NCBI GenBank assembly: GCA_902778275.1
Contig: CACYXE010000012.1
Location: forward strand, 38,362-102,361
DNA length: 64,000 nucleotides
Source: Oscillospiraceae bacterium
GTDB taxonomy: Bacteria > Bacillota > Clostridia > Oscillospirales > Oscillospiraceae
Direction of reading: 5' to 3'
Below are positions 46,686 through 55,014 of this stretch, one piece after another. Numbering within the stretch: position 1 is the first letter of the stretch; every line of letters starts with the position of its first letter. Both the position numbers and the translations under genes were made by a program. The notes beneath the pieces are model-generated. The model made no database searches. It was not told where the DNA came from and worked only from the letters and a program-made list of their open reading frames with translations.

Positions 46686-47612
46686 ATGGCTTTTACCGCT
46701 CAGGATGTTAAGACTCTGCGTGAGATGACCAACGTCGGCATGATGGACTGCAAGAAAGCCCTGACCGAGACCGACGGTGATATGGACAAGGCAGTCGAGT
46801 GGCTGCGTGAGAAGGGCCTGGCCAAGGCCGCCAAGAAGGCCGGCCGCATCGCCGCCGAAGGCATGGCCTATGCGGAAGTTTGCCCCAAGTGCGGCGTGGG
46901 CGCCGTGGTTGAGGTCAACTGCGAGACCGACTTCTGCGCCAAGAGCGAGGCGTTCGTCCAGTTCGTGAAGGATATCTGCCACGTGGTGATCAAGGACGCT
47001 CCCGCCGACGTGGACGCGCTGATGCAGTGCAAGTACCCCGGCTCCGAGCTGACTGTCGCCGAGACCCTGCCCGAGAAGGTCATGGTCATCGGTGAGAACC
47101 TGCAGATCCGCCGCTTCGTCCGTTTTGCCGACAAGACCAATGTGGCCTATGTCCACGCCGGCGGCAAGATCGGTGTTCTGGTGAACCTGGCCGTGGAAGG
47201 CGACATCGACGCCACCGAGATCGGCAAGGACGTCGCCATGCAGATCGCGGCTCTGAACCCCCGTTTCTGGGACAAGTCCCTGGTGACCGAGGAAGTCCTG
47301 GCCGAGGAGAAGAAGGTTGCCCTGGCCCTGATGGATCAGGATCCCAAGATGGCCGCCAAGCCCCAGCAGGTCAAGGAAAAGATCGTGCTCGGCAAGCTCA
47401 ACAAGTTCTACGAGGAGAACTGCCTGCTGCAGCAGGAGTTTGTCAAGGACAATTCCCTGACCGTCGAGAAGTATATCGCCAGCGCCGCCAAGGCTCTGGG
47501 CGGCTCCGTGAAGTTTGTGGACGCTGTCCGCTTCATGAAGGGCGAGGGCATCGAGAAAAAGCAGGAGGACTTCGCCGCCGAGGTCGCCGCTCAGATGAAC
47601 ATGAGCAAGTAA
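46686..47612 (+). CDS. tsf: Elongation factor Ts
   Basis: A 308-aa EF-Ts, the guanine exchange factor for EF-Tu. The N-terminal UBA-like domain reads VKTLREMTNVGMMDCKKAL, with TDGDMDKAVEWLREKGLAKA. The core NCETDF motif is present in VVEVNCETDFCAKSEAF. The two dimerisation subdomains and C-terminal module follow. The segment before NCETDF carries a CPKC pair (about residues 65-68) that I do not see in common EF-Ts sequences. The ATG follows AGGAGGAGAAAATACA. Confidence 0.98.
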   Translation: MAFTAQDVKTLREMTNVGMMDCKKALTETDGDMDKAVEWLREKGLAKAAKKAGRIAAEGMAYAEVCPKCGVGAVVEVNCETDFCAKSEAFVQFVKDICHVVIKDAPADVDALMQCKYPGSELTVAETLPEKVMVIGENLQIRRFVRFADKTNVAYVHAGGKIGVLVNLAVEGDIDATEIGKDVAMQIAALNPRFWDKSLVTEEVLAEEKKVALALMDQDPKMAAKPQQVKEKIVLGKLNKFYEENCLLQQEFVKDNSLTVEKYIASAAKALGGSVKFVDAVRFMKGEGIEKKQEDFAAEVAAQMNMSK

Positions 47613-47630
47613 TTCCCGCTGAAACATCCA

Positions 47631-47662
47631 AAACACCCGCGTGGCAGCACGCGGGTGTTTTT
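47631..47662 (+). terminator. Terminator of rpsB-tsf
   Basis: AAACACCCGCGTG / CACGCGGGTGTTT, 13-bp perfect stem, loop GCAG, ending in TTTTT. Confidence 0.95.
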
Positions 47663-47677
47663 CGCAGGAGGGCCGAT

Positions 47678-48157
47678 ATGGACTATGTAAAAGAACTGCG
47701 CGCGCTGGTGGGCCACCGGCGGCTGATCCTCTGCGGCAGTTCAGTGGTGATCCGAAACGAAAAAGGGGAGCTGCTGCTGCAGCAGCGGGTCTATCCGGAG
47801 GGGCGCTGGTGTTTCCCCGGCGGACTGATGGAGCTGGGAGAATCCACGGAGGACACCGCCCGGCGGGAGGTCTTCGAGGAGACAGCGCTGACTGTGGGGG
47901 CTCTGGAACTGATCGGCGTCTATTCCGGGCCGGACTCTTTGTGCCGGGCCGCCAACGGGGACGAGTGGTACGTGGTCAACGTCTCTTACACGACGAACGA
48001 GTACAGCGGGGAGCTGAAGATCAACGACGGCGAGTCCGCGGCCCTGCGCTGGTTCCGGATCGAGGAGATCCCGGAGACCCTGGTGGCCACGCACAAAAAG
48101 ATCCTGGCAGACTATCTTCGCATGATGCAGAAGAAAAGTTCACAGAATATTCATTGA
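47678..48157 (+). CDS. NUDIX hydrolase
   Basis: A 159-aa NUDIX protein. The Nudix box GGLMELGESTEDTARREVFEET supplies the REXXEE metal-binding helix near residues 47-68. The N-terminal strand ILCGSSVVIRNEKGELLLQQ is typical. The C-terminal part (RWFRIEEIPETLVATHKKIL) fits the MutT/ADP-ribose-pyrophosphatase-like group. The substrate is unknown. The ATG follows AGGAGGGCCGAT. Its stop codon TGA overlaps the TTGACA of the next promoter. Confidence 0.92.
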   Translation: MDYVKELRALVGHRRLILCGSSVVIRNEKGELLLQQRVYPEGRWCFPGGLMELGESTEDTARREVFEETALTVGALELIGVYSGPDSLCRAANGDEWYVVNVSYTTNEYSGELKINDGESAALRWFRIEEIPETLVATHKKILADYLRMMQKKSSQNIH

Positions 48158-48182
48158 CAAAAGGGAAGACCAGGTGTAGAAT
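48154..48182 (+). promoter_or_regulatory. Consensus SigA promoter of a non-coding transcript
   Basis: TTGACA (48154-48159), 17-base spacer, TAGAAT (48177-48182). It overlaps the end of the NUDIX gene and is followed by about 280 bases with no good ORF. Confidence 0.9.
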
Positions 48183-48188
48183 ACACGG

Positions 48189-48470
48189 CACTGGAGATGG
48201 GCGGCATCCCATCGGTGTGATCGGCACCATAACCCGCAGAGCATGACCAATTTACTTGCGGGCCTCCCGGCGGCTTGGTAGCCGGGTGTTGAGCGGGCAA
48301 CAACAGTCACCTCCACTCACCTACATAGGACTGATAACCGATCCGGGACCATAAGCCGGAAGCGCGGTATGATCCGCCGCTTCGCTTATGTGTGTCCATT
48401 GGCAATCCGCTTTTGATGAATTTCATAGGGAATGCTGAAAGCCTCTTCCAAAGAAGAGGCTTTCTTTTTT
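48189..48470 (+). ncRNA. Candidate structured non-coding RNA, class not identified
   Basis: Between a near-perfect promoter and a strong terminator lies about 280 bases without a credible ORF. It can fold into a series of short GC stems: 48196-48213 (GATGGG/CCCATC), 48214-48228 (GGTG/CACC), 48233-48262 (CCCGCA/TGCGGG), 48266-48286 (CCCGGC/GCCGGG), 48288-48301 (GTTG/CAAC), 48304-48333 (CAGTC/GACTG) and 48364-48377 (GCGG/CCGC). It lacks the SRP RNA loop, the RNase P and tmRNA signatures, and any riboswitch motif I know. A raiA-type or 6S-type RNA cannot be excluded by eye. The next ORF starts well beyond the terminator, so a cis-regulatory role is less likely than a free RNA. Confidence 0.65.
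48437..48470 (+). terminator. Terminator of the non-coding transcript
   Basis: GAAAGCCTCTTC / GAAGAGGCTTTC with loop CAAA, followed by TTTTTT. A canonical intrinsic terminator. Confidence 0.95.
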
Positions 48471-48554
48471 GGCGCGCCGCTGCCGGTCAACTGAGTAAAG
48501 CCGCAGCTGTCTGTGCGCCCTTTTCGCGCCGCTGCGAAGGACGGAAAAACGCTG

Positions 48555-48584
48555 TTGACAGCTGCGGCGGCACACACGTATACT
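48555..48584 (+). promoter_or_regulatory. SigA-type promoter upstream of the 102-aa ORF
   Basis: TTGACA (48555-48560), 18-base spacer, TATACT (48579-48584). Confidence 0.75.
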
Positions 48585-48680
48585 ATGGGCATAGGTGAGG
48601 TCTTTGCCGGGGTGATCCTTGGGCGGCGGGACAAGGCGGCAGAGCAGAGGCATTCCCGCGAAAGTCGATTTACAGAGCGT

Positions 48681-48989
48681 ATGAGTTTGTTTCTTGCGGG
48701 CCAGCTTTTCGCGGTCGGGTCTCTTGCTGTATATCTGCTGTATCTGGTTTATTACTATACGGTGCCCATGTGCTGCTTCAAGCTCATCCTGTACAGGGCT
48801 ATCCGGAGAAAGCTGTGCCTCGGCCTTGAGACCGGAGACGGAAAGATCACGGTACGGTATCTGAAGGACGGGCGGGAGCAGCGCTATACCAAGCGGATAG
48901 ACGAGGAGGTCCCCAACCGCTTCGCTTCCTTCGCGGCCTGCCGCACCCTGCGGTCCATCCTCTTAGACATTGAAAAGGGCGCGGTCTGA
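48681..48989 (+). CDS. Hypothetical membrane-anchored protein
   Basis: 102 aa from ATG 48681. A single hydrophobic segment (LFAVGSLAVYLLYLVYYYTV) is followed by a basic stretch and a short soluble domain (LCLGLETGDGKITVRYLKDG) with possible beta strands. No family is recognised. Because the predicted transcript starts near 48591, initiation could also be at GTG 48612 in the same frame; neither start has a strong Shine-Dalgarno. The frame stays open further upstream past the promoter, which is not biologically relevant. Moderate confidence that this is a gene. Confidence 0.5.
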   Translation: MSLFLAGQLFAVGSLAVYLLYLVYYYTVPMCCFKLILYRAIRRKLCLGLETGDGKITVRYLKDGREQRYTKRIDEEVPNRFASFAACRTLRSILLDIEKGAV

Positions 48990-49072
48990 CAGACAGGGGA
49001 TCTTTTTGCGTGATTGTTCGTCAAATCATTCGGAGCGATAAGGATCGGAATTCGGATATGAGGAGGCAGGAT

Positions 49073-49183
49073 ATGAACTTCAAAAAGAATCTGTTGATAT
49101 CCCTTGCGCTGACCGCGGCGACGATGCTCATAGGGCTTGCCAGCGTAGCCGGAGCGGACAGGCGCCGCGGGACGGGAACATAA
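49073..49183 (+). CDS. Small 36-aa signal-peptide-like protein
   Basis: MNFKKNLLISLALTAATMLI begins a charged-then-hydrophobic sequence resembling a secretion signal, ending near AGA with a short basic tail (DRRRGTGT). The ATG has a strong Shine-Dalgarno (AGGAGGCAGG), and a good terminator follows six bases after the stop. If cleaved after AGA, only about eight residues would remain, so it may act as a membrane micropeptide or be the remnant of a larger secreted protein. No family is known. Confidence 0.5.
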   Translation: MNFKKNLLISLALTAATMLIGLASVAGADRRRGTGT

Positions 49184-49188
49184 AAGAG

Positions 49189-49219
49189 AAAGACCGGATC
49201 CGATGGGATCCGGTCTTTT
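49189..49219. terminator. Terminator after the 36-aa ORF
   Basis: AAAGACCGGATCC / GGATCCGGTCTTT, perfect 13-bp stem with GATG loop and T-tract. It may serve the convergent gene as well. Confidence 0.92.
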
Positions 49220-49256
49220 CCTTCTCATGTATGGCCCTTGCGGGGGTGTCTTGGGA

Positions 49257-50630
49257 TCAATAGACCGAGGTGGCCAGGAAACCGCCCACGGAATCCGGCG
49301 CCTCCACCACGGTGATCCGCAGCTCGGTGCGGGGGGCCTCATAGGTCCAGTACTCGGCATACTCGACGATGTCCGAGGAGATGACGATATCATAGCTGCC
49401 GTCGCCGTTGTCGTAGGCACCCTCCAGGGTGATGTTGCTGAGCTCCGTGTGATAGGTGTTGACCCAGATCCTGTCCATGAGGGCCAGGTCCATGCGGGTC
49501 TGCAGATCGGAGCCCGGGGACACGTACTGCATCAGGGTGGGGTAGAAGTAGTCGGCGCCCTTGGTACCGAAGTAGCCGTAGAAAGCGGACGCAAAATCGC
49601 AGGCGTAGACATACATGCGCGCGCTGGTCTCGGGATCGCAGGTCCCCACATACTCCTTCACCTCACCCAGCGGGTTTTCGGGCAGGACGATCTGCTCGGG
49701 AACACCCTCGGGCTTCACATAGGAGTCGGTCATGGCGTGGACCAGCCAGGCGTCCGGCAGGTTCCGGGTACCGCCCGCCTGGTTGGAGGAGCGGTTCACG
49801 GCATTGCCGGCATAGTACATGGCTGTGGAGTTGCCGCCGTCCATGTTGGAGGCATTGACGCAGCCAAACTTGTCGGCCATGATGTCGATGCAGTCGGCAA
49901 AGGTCACGCCGATGCTGTAGCCCTGGCGGCCGTCGATGGCGACCATGACAATGGCGCCGTCCTCACGCTGGCCGATGGCGGTACGGGAACCGATGCCGGT
50001 TTCCATGTTGGCAGGATCCTTTTTCTGGCCGTTCTGGACCAGGATCGGGCCGAAGGCCACCGAATCGCGGATGCCCAGAACGTCGCATACTTCGTGGTCG
50101 TAATAGCCGACGACCATCTTGTTGTCATTGTTGATGCCGGCGATCAAGCCGGTATCAATGACGGTGTAATCCAAGCCCCGGCTGTAGGTGACGCCCTCGG
50201 GAGGCCAGCCGCCGCCGGTGCCGCCGGAGTCGATAAAGCCGCCCGCATTGATGCCGGCCACCGCGTCGTACTGCTCGGCCATGACGTCCAGGGTCAGACC
50301 GTAGCCGCCCCAGCCGGTTTGCTCGGTCATGGCGGTACCCACGAACACGCGGCTGGGATCCAGCACGATCAGCGCGTAGACGGTAGCGCCCTTGTAGTGG
50401 AACTTGTAGTTGATGATGCCGTCGCCGTCGTCATCGGTGAGCAGCTCGCCCACGATGGGCTCAGGCGTGGGTTCCGGTGTAGGCTCGGGCGTAGGGGCGG
50501 GCGTAGGCGCCGCGGTGGGCGCCGGCGTCTCGGAAGCGGCTGCGCTCTTGCCGCCGCAGGCGCAGAGACTCAGCACCATCGCGGCGACCAGCAGCAGCGT
50601 CAGTCCATTGCGGATCGTTTTTTTCGTCAT
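49257..50630 (-). CDS. Phosphodiester glycosidase family lipoprotein
   Basis: A 457-aa exported lipoprotein. The signal peptide has lipobox-like LCAC near residue 25, followed by a Pro/Thr-rich spacer (PAPTPEPTPEPTPEP). The domain from about 75 to 310 matches the NAGPA/DUF2233 phosphodiester glycosidase fold: AVAGINAGGFIDSGG, then the Gly-rich SRTAIGQREDGAIVMVAIDGR, and CVNASNMDGGNSTAMYY, which holds the conserved Asp-Gly-Gly. The C-terminal ~120 residues form a separate domain. The substrate is unknown; relatives cleave sugar-phosphodiester links. Expected on the outer membrane face. Confidence 0.88.
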   Translation of the reverse strand: MTKKTIRNGLTLLLVAAMVLSLCACGGKSAAASETPAPTAAPTPAPTPEPTPEPTPEPIVGELLTDDDGDGIINYKFHYKGATVYALIVLDPSRVFVGTAMTEQTGWGGYGLTLDVMAEQYDAVAGINAGGFIDSGGTGGGWPPEGVTYSRGLDYTVIDTGLIAGINNDNKMVVGYYDHEVCDVLGIRDSVAFGPILVQNGQKKDPANMETGIGSRTAIGQREDGAIVMVAIDGRQGYSIGVTFADCIDIMADKFGCVNASNMDGGNSTAMYYAGNAVNRSSNQAGGTRNLPDAWLVHAMTDSYVKPEGVPEQIVLPENPLGEVKEYVGTCDPETSARMYVYACDFASAFYGYFGTKGADYFYPTLMQYVSPGSDLQTRMDLALMDRIWVNTYHTELSNITLEGAYDNGDGSYDIVISSDIVEYAEYWTYEAPRTELRITVVEAPDSVGGFLATSVY

Positions 50631-50866
50631 ATCATTATACCCTTCTTGTTAAATGTTCACGCACGGGCAAATCTACTATAAAAAAAGAAATAAGTCAAGC
50701 CCGATTGCGTAAACAAAGTCTGAACATGCAGGGCAGAGCCGCTGAAAATGCCGGGAGGACGGGGCAAAACGCGAAATTGCATCTTTCTTTTTGCGGTTCT
50801 TTCCTGTAAAATACCAATAAGAAGATCGGGCTGCCGGGCTCGGATCCTGCGGCGGGAGGGCGTTCC

Positions 50867-52024
50867 ATGAAAGAACTGCTATTCGGCGACCCTTTGCAGA
50901 AAGAGGAGAAGAAGGTCGAGTATCTGGAACTGATCTACGACCTGATCTTCGTCTATATCATCGGGCGCAACAACTCTCTGCTGCACCATGTGGAGAACGG
51001 CTTTGTCAGCGGTACGACCTTCTGGGTCTACATCCTGTGCAGCCTGGCGATCATCCAGATCTGGAACTTCTCCACTTTCTATATCAACAAGCACGGCCGC
51101 AACAGCCTGCGGGATCACATCGCCCTGCTCCTGAACATGTACCTGCTCTACTACATCGGAGAGGGGACCCGCCTCCACTGGGAGAGCTTTCAGAACCAGT
51201 ACCATCTGGCCTGGGCGCTGATCCTGCTGAACATCGGCACCCAGTATGCCATCGAGCTGCGCAACCACAAGGACCGGCCGGTGGAGCAGCGGTCCATCCA
51301 CCGTATGATGATCGTCCTGTACGGGGAGGCGCTGCTGGTCCTGGCCGCCATCCCCATCTATAATCGGACCGGCGCGGCCATGGCTGCGATCCCCATCCTC
51401 TACGGCCTCGTCATGACCTTCCTTTTCTCCGATGCCACCAAGGCCGAGCTGGTGGATTTCCCTCATCTCAGCGAGCGGGCCATGCTGTATGTGGTCTTCA
51501 CCTTCGGCGAGATGATCATCACCATCGCCTCCTACTTCGAGGGTGACTTCAGCCTCAACACCGTGTACTTTTCCGCCATGTGCTTTCTGATCGTGGTGGC
51601 TCTGTTCCTGTGCTATGAGCTGCTGTACGACCACATCATCGACCGGGAAAAGAAAACCACCGGTATCGGCTATATGATCATCCACATTTTTCTGATCTTC
51701 GGCATGAACAGCATGACCGCATCTTTGGAGTTCATGCAGGATGAAGCGGTTGCCCTCTGGCCCAAGACGCTGTTCTTGCTCGCCTCCTTCCTGCTGTATT
51801 TCTTCTGCCTGTTTGCCCTGCAGATCTACGCCAGGGAGGACCGGGGCATTTCCCGGAAGACGGTGCTGCCCCTCCTGTTGGTGAGCCTGGTTTTCGTGGT
51901 GCTGATGCTGCTGCTGCGGGAGAACATGCGGCTGAACATCCTGGTCTCGGTGCTGTACGCGGCGGGCATCTGCCTGTGGATCTACCGTTTCAGCCGGGAG
52001 AAGGACGCCAGCCAGCGAGAATGA
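50867..52024 (+). CDS. LtrA-like (low temperature requirement A) membrane protein
   Basis: A 385-aa polytopic protein with about ten hydrophobic segments. The N-terminal VEYLELIYDLIFVYIIGR matches the VELFFDLVFV signature of the LtrA family, and VFTFGEMIITIASYFEG corresponds to the second conserved GE-containing motif. The molecular function of LtrA is not established. The ATG follows GGCGGGAGGGCGTTCC. The DUF362 gene follows after 46 bases, so they may be co-transcribed. Confidence 0.8.
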   Translation: MKELLFGDPLQKEEKKVEYLELIYDLIFVYIIGRNNSLLHHVENGFVSGTTFWVYILCSLAIIQIWNFSTFYINKHGRNSLRDHIALLLNMYLLYYIGEGTRLHWESFQNQYHLAWALILLNIGTQYAIELRNHKDRPVEQRSIHRMMIVLYGEALLVLAAIPIYNRTGAAMAAIPILYGLVMTFLFSDATKAELVDFPHLSERAMLYVVFTFGEMIITIASYFEGDFSLNTVYFSAMCFLIVVALFLCYELLYDHIIDREKKTTGIGYMIIHIFLIFGMNSMTASLEFMQDEAVALWPKTLFLLASFLLYFFCLFALQIYAREDRGISRKTVLPLLLVSLVFVVLMLLLRENMRLNILVSVLYAAGICLWIYRFSREKDASQRE

Positions 52025-52070
52025 ATCAAACAGCAAACAATAAAATTATATTATAAATGGAGGAAAACAC

Positions 52071-53105
52071 ATGAGCAGCAGACCCATTGCCGGCAAGGAC
52101 GGCAACAAGTATATCCCCTTTGAAGCGCGTACAGGCGAGAGCTCCGTGGTGTTCTTCACCCGCGACCTGTCCGAGGAAGGACTGAAGAAGATCTATGACA
52201 AGGTCAGCTCTGTGCTGACCGGGAAGATCGCCGTCAAGCTGCACACCGGCGAGGCCGAGGGGCCCAACATCATTCCCCGCCCCTGGGTGAAGGAGCTGAT
52301 CGAGAAGCGCCTCCCGGAGGCGACGATCATCGAGACCAACACCTACTACGAGGGCAGCCGCTACACCACCGAGGAGCATCGGAAGACCCTGGCCATCAAC
52401 GGCTGGACCTTCTGCCCGGTGGATATCACGGACGCCGAGGGCGTGGTCACGCTGCCGGTCAAAGGCGGGAAGTGGTTTGAGGAGATGCACGTGGGCAAGA
52501 GTATGCTGGAGTATGATTCCCTTCTGGTGCTGACCCATTTCAAGGGACACACCATGGGCGGCTTCGGCGGCAGCAACAAGAACATCGGTATCGGCTGCGC
52601 CGACGGCCGCGTGGGCAAGAAGGAGATCCACACCTACCCCGACGGCGATATGTGGAGTATCGCCGAGGAGGAGCTGATGGAGCGCATCTCCGAGAGCACC
52701 AAGGCCACCATCGACTTCTTCGCGCCGCATGTCTGCTACATCAACACCATGCGCAACATGTCTGTGGACTGCGACTGCGCCGGACCTGAGGCGGCGCCGG
52801 TGGTGACCCCGGATGTGGGCATCCTGGCCTCCCTGGATATCCTGGCCGTGGACAATGCCTGCATTGACCTGATCTACAATCTCCCCGGCGGCGGTGGAAA
52901 AGCCATGGTGAAGCGGGTGGAGAGCCGCCACGGTCTCCGCCAGCTGAGCTATATGAAGGAGCTGGGCATGGGCAACGACCGCTATACCCTCATCGACCTG
53001 GACAACGGCGACGCGGTCATCACCGCCGCGGAGGCCGTCAAGGACGTGGATCCAGAGTGGAAGCCGGACCGCTACAACACCTTCTGGGGCCGCAACCACC
53101 ACTGA
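52071..53105 (+). CDS. DUF362 domain-containing protein
   Basis: A 344-aa protein of the DUF362 type. KIAVKLHTGEAEGPNIIPRP, TNTYYEGSRYTTEEHRK and LTHFKGHTMGGFGGSNKNIG are characteristic segments. Unlike many DUF362 proteins it carries no C-terminal 2x[4Fe-4S] ferredoxin domain, only scattered Cys (CDCAGPEAAP). The function is unknown. The ATG follows AATGGAGGAAAACAC. A terminator follows. Confidence 0.88.
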   Translation: MSSRPIAGKDGNKYIPFEARTGESSVVFFTRDLSEEGLKKIYDKVSSVLTGKIAVKLHTGEAEGPNIIPRPWVKELIEKRLPEATIIETNTYYEGSRYTTEEHRKTLAINGWTFCPVDITDAEGVVTLPVKGGKWFEEMHVGKSMLEYDSLLVLTHFKGHTMGGFGGSNKNIGIGCADGRVGKKEIHTYPDGDMWSIAEEELMERISESTKATIDFFAPHVCYINTMRNMSVDCDCAGPEAAPVVTPDVGILASLDILAVDNACIDLIYNLPGGGGKAMVKRVESRHGLRQLSYMKELGMGNDRYTLIDLDNGDAVITAAEAVKDVDPEWKPDRYNTFWGRNHH

Positions 53106-53145
53106 TAGGGGCAGAAGGACAGATTTATAATCCGATCACGAATAA

Positions 53146-53174
53146 GCGGCAGGCCATCGGGCCTGCCGCGTTTT
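53146..53174 (+). terminator. Terminator of the DUF362 gene
   Basis: GCGGCAGGCC / GGCCTGCCGC with ATCG loop, then GTTTT. Confidence 0.9.
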
Positions 53175-53201
53175 CACGCAAAGGCTTTGGCAAAATACCA
53201 A

Positions 53202-53230
53202 TTGAAAACAACCGAAATCCGTGCTATGCT
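53202..53230 (+). promoter_or_regulatory. SigA-type promoter of the nitroreductase gene
   Basis: TTGAAA (53202-53207), 17-base spacer, TATGCT (53225-53230). Confidence 0.78.
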
Positions 53231-53261
53231 TAGATCATGACAATGACAGGAGGTTCTGATC

Positions 53262-53774
53262 ATGGAATTCAAACAGCTTGTTAAGGCGCGTTATTCCTGC
53301 AAAAAGTACAGTGACCGCCCGCTGGAGCAGGAAAAGCTGGACGCCATTTTGGAGGCGGGACGGCTGGCACCCACCGCCAAAAACCTGCAGGAGCAGCACG
53401 TCTATGTGCTCCGCTCTCCCGAGGCGCTTGCCAAGGTGGACGCGGTCACGCCCTGCCGCTACGGCGCGGGTACGGTCCTGGCCGTGGCCTTTGACCGGAC
53501 CAATGTATTCACCTATCCCGGCGAAAAGCGGGACTCCGGCGTGGAGGACGCCACCATCGTGGCCACCCATATGATCCTGGCCGCGGCCAACGAGGGGGTG
53601 GACAGCTGCTGGGTGAACAAGTTTGATCCCGATGAACTGGCCAAGGCTCTGGGCCTGCCGGAGCAGGAGGATATCCTGATGCTGATGGACTTGGGCTATG
53701 CCGCCGAGGGGGTCGGCCCGCTGCCCAACCACGACAAGCGCAAGGACCTGGCCGAGACGGTCTCTTATCTGTGA
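53262..53774 (+). CDS. Nitroreductase family FMN protein
   Basis: A 170-aa flavin oxidoreductase. The N-terminal LVKARYSCKKYSDRPLEQEK is the usual RRSxRxF-type FMN-binding start, followed by AILEAGRLAPTAKNLQEQHVYV. ATHMILAAANEGVDSCWVN and LMDLGYAAEGVGPLPNHDKRKDL complete the family pattern. The physiological substrate is not predictable. The ATG follows CAGGAGGTTCTGATC. A 42-aa membrane protein gene follows 40 bases later in the same transcript. Confidence 0.93.
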   Translation: MEFKQLVKARYSCKKYSDRPLEQEKLDAILEAGRLAPTAKNLQEQHVYVLRSPEALAKVDAVTPCRYGAGTVLAVAFDRTNVFTYPGEKRDSGVEDATIVATHMILAAANEGVDSCWVNKFDPDELAKALGLPEQEDILMLMDLGYAAEGVGPLPNHDKRKDLAETVSYL

Positions 53775-53814
53775 CCGCCCGGGCGGGAAGCGGCACAGCG
53801 AAAGGAGCTGCGGC

Positions 53815-53943
53815 ATGAATATGGAATACCAACAGGTCAAGGAGCGGGTGGAAAGGGAAGACAAGGCCCTGAAACGGATCGTGGTGGAGACGGGTGTCGG
53901 CATGCTGGCGGCCCTGCTGCTGACGATTTTTCTGATCCGCTGA
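53815..53943 (+). CDS. Small 42-aa membrane protein
   Basis: MNMEYQQVKERVEREDKALK begins an amphipathic charged helix, followed by a single hydrophobic segment (VGMLAALLLTIFLI) ending in Arg. It has a strong Shine-Dalgarno (AAAGGAGCTGCGGC), and a terminator lies 18 bases after the stop. It is co-transcribed with the nitroreductase. No family is recognised. Confidence 0.65.
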   Translation: MNMEYQQVKERVEREDKALKRIVVETGVGMLAALLLTIFLIR

Positions 53944-53960
53944 GAACAGCATACAGCAAC

Positions 53961-53997
53961 AGGAGCCCGGCGCAAAACGCGCCGGGCTCCTCTTTTT
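53961..53997. terminator. Terminator between the 42-aa gene and the radical SAM gene
   Basis: AGGAGCCCGGCGC / GCGCCGGGCTCCT with AAAAC loop, followed by CTTTTT. Confidence 0.93.
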
Positions 53998-54003
53998 GTT
54001 CTT

Positions 54004-54867
54004 TTAAAACAGGCTCAGCTGCTCCTCCCACCGGGGCAGCCGGGCGATGTAGCGGAAGCATTCCTCCGGATCGTGGAGGATGCCGTGAGCCTCGCAGGTC
54101 TCATGAAACAGCGCCATCAGCGCTGCGCTGTGCTCGCTGCGTACGTTGTAGGCGCTACCGTACCGCCGGCGGTAATGCTGGGACAGGCCGGGGAAGTGCC
54201 GGTCCAGCGCCCGGTAATAGTACTCCCGGCAGCCGTCCCGCAGGGTCATGCCCATGTCGAAACAGACGATGCCCTTCACCCCGGCGTCCACGCACCAGTC
54301 CAGGATCGTGCGCACATTCTTCTCCGTATCCGTCAGCTCCGGCAGGATGGGCGTCATCCATACCACAGTGGGGACGCCCCGGGCCTGGAAGGCCTTGAGC
54401 ACCTCATAGCGGCGGCTCGAGGTGCAGACCCTGGGCTCCAGGATGCGGCTGAGCTTGTCGTCGGCCACGGTCAGCGTCATCTGCAGCACGGCCTTGGCCT
54501 TGTCGTGGATGGCGGCAAACAGCTCCAGATCCCGCAGCACCAGGTCGGACTTGGTGATCACCGTGGCGCCGAAGCCGTAGCGCTCGATCAGCTCCAGGCA
54601 GCGGCGGGTCAGCAGCAGCTCCCGCTCGCAGGGCTGGTAGGGGTCGGCCATGGAGCCGGAGCCCACCACGAACTTCTTCCGCCGACTGCGGAGGATCTGC
54701 TCCAGCAGTTCCGGCGCGTTTTCCTTTACCTCAATATCCTCAAAGGGGTGGGTGAAGCGGTAGCAGGTGCTGCGGGAGTCGCAGTAAACGCAGCCGTGGG
54801 CGCAGCCCCGGTACACGTTCATGCCGTTCCACCTGGTCAGTATGGATTTCGCCTGTACCGTATGCAC
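54004..54867 (-). CDS. SPL-family radical SAM protein
   Basis: A 287-aa radical SAM enzyme of the spore photoproduct lyase-like/Rv2578c-like family. The cluster motif CAHGCVYC is at about residues 22-29. FVVGSGSMADPYQPCERELLLTR-type sequence and TKSDLVLRDLELF follow. Members are widespread in anaerobes, and most have no proven reaction. It lacks the features needed to call it true SplB. The ATG follows GGGGGCGGAACGGTGC. It has its own promoter. Confidence 0.85.
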   Translation of the reverse strand: MHTVQAKSILTRWNGMNVYRGCAHGCVYCDSRSTCYRFTHPFEDIEVKENAPELLEQILRSRRKKFVVGSGSMADPYQPCERELLLTRRCLELIERYGFGATVITKSDLVLRDLELFAAIHDKAKAVLQMTLTVADDKLSRILEPRVCTSSRRYEVLKAFQARGVPTVVWMTPILPELTDTEKNVRTILDWCVDAGVKGIVCFDMGMTLRDGCREYYYRALDRHFPGLSQHYRRRYGSAYNVRSEHSAALMALFHETCEAHGILHDPEECFRYIARLPRWEEQLSLF

Positions 54868-54899
54868 CGTTCCGCCCCCTTTGTTTGTCCTTGCCCTTT

Positions 54900-54928
54900 A
54901 GTATAGCAGGCTTTGGACACAGTCGCAA
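54900..54928 (-). promoter_or_regulatory. SigA promoter of the radical SAM gene
   Basis: TTGCGA (54928-54923), 17-base spacer, TATACT (54905-54900) on the minus strand. Confidence 0.82.
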
Positions 54929-55014
54929 TACGCGGATCAAACGGTATAAAGCCGGGGCATGGAAACCGGGCGGGTCTCCGAAAAGCAAGCGGCGGAGCGA
55001 ACTTACGGCAGCAC

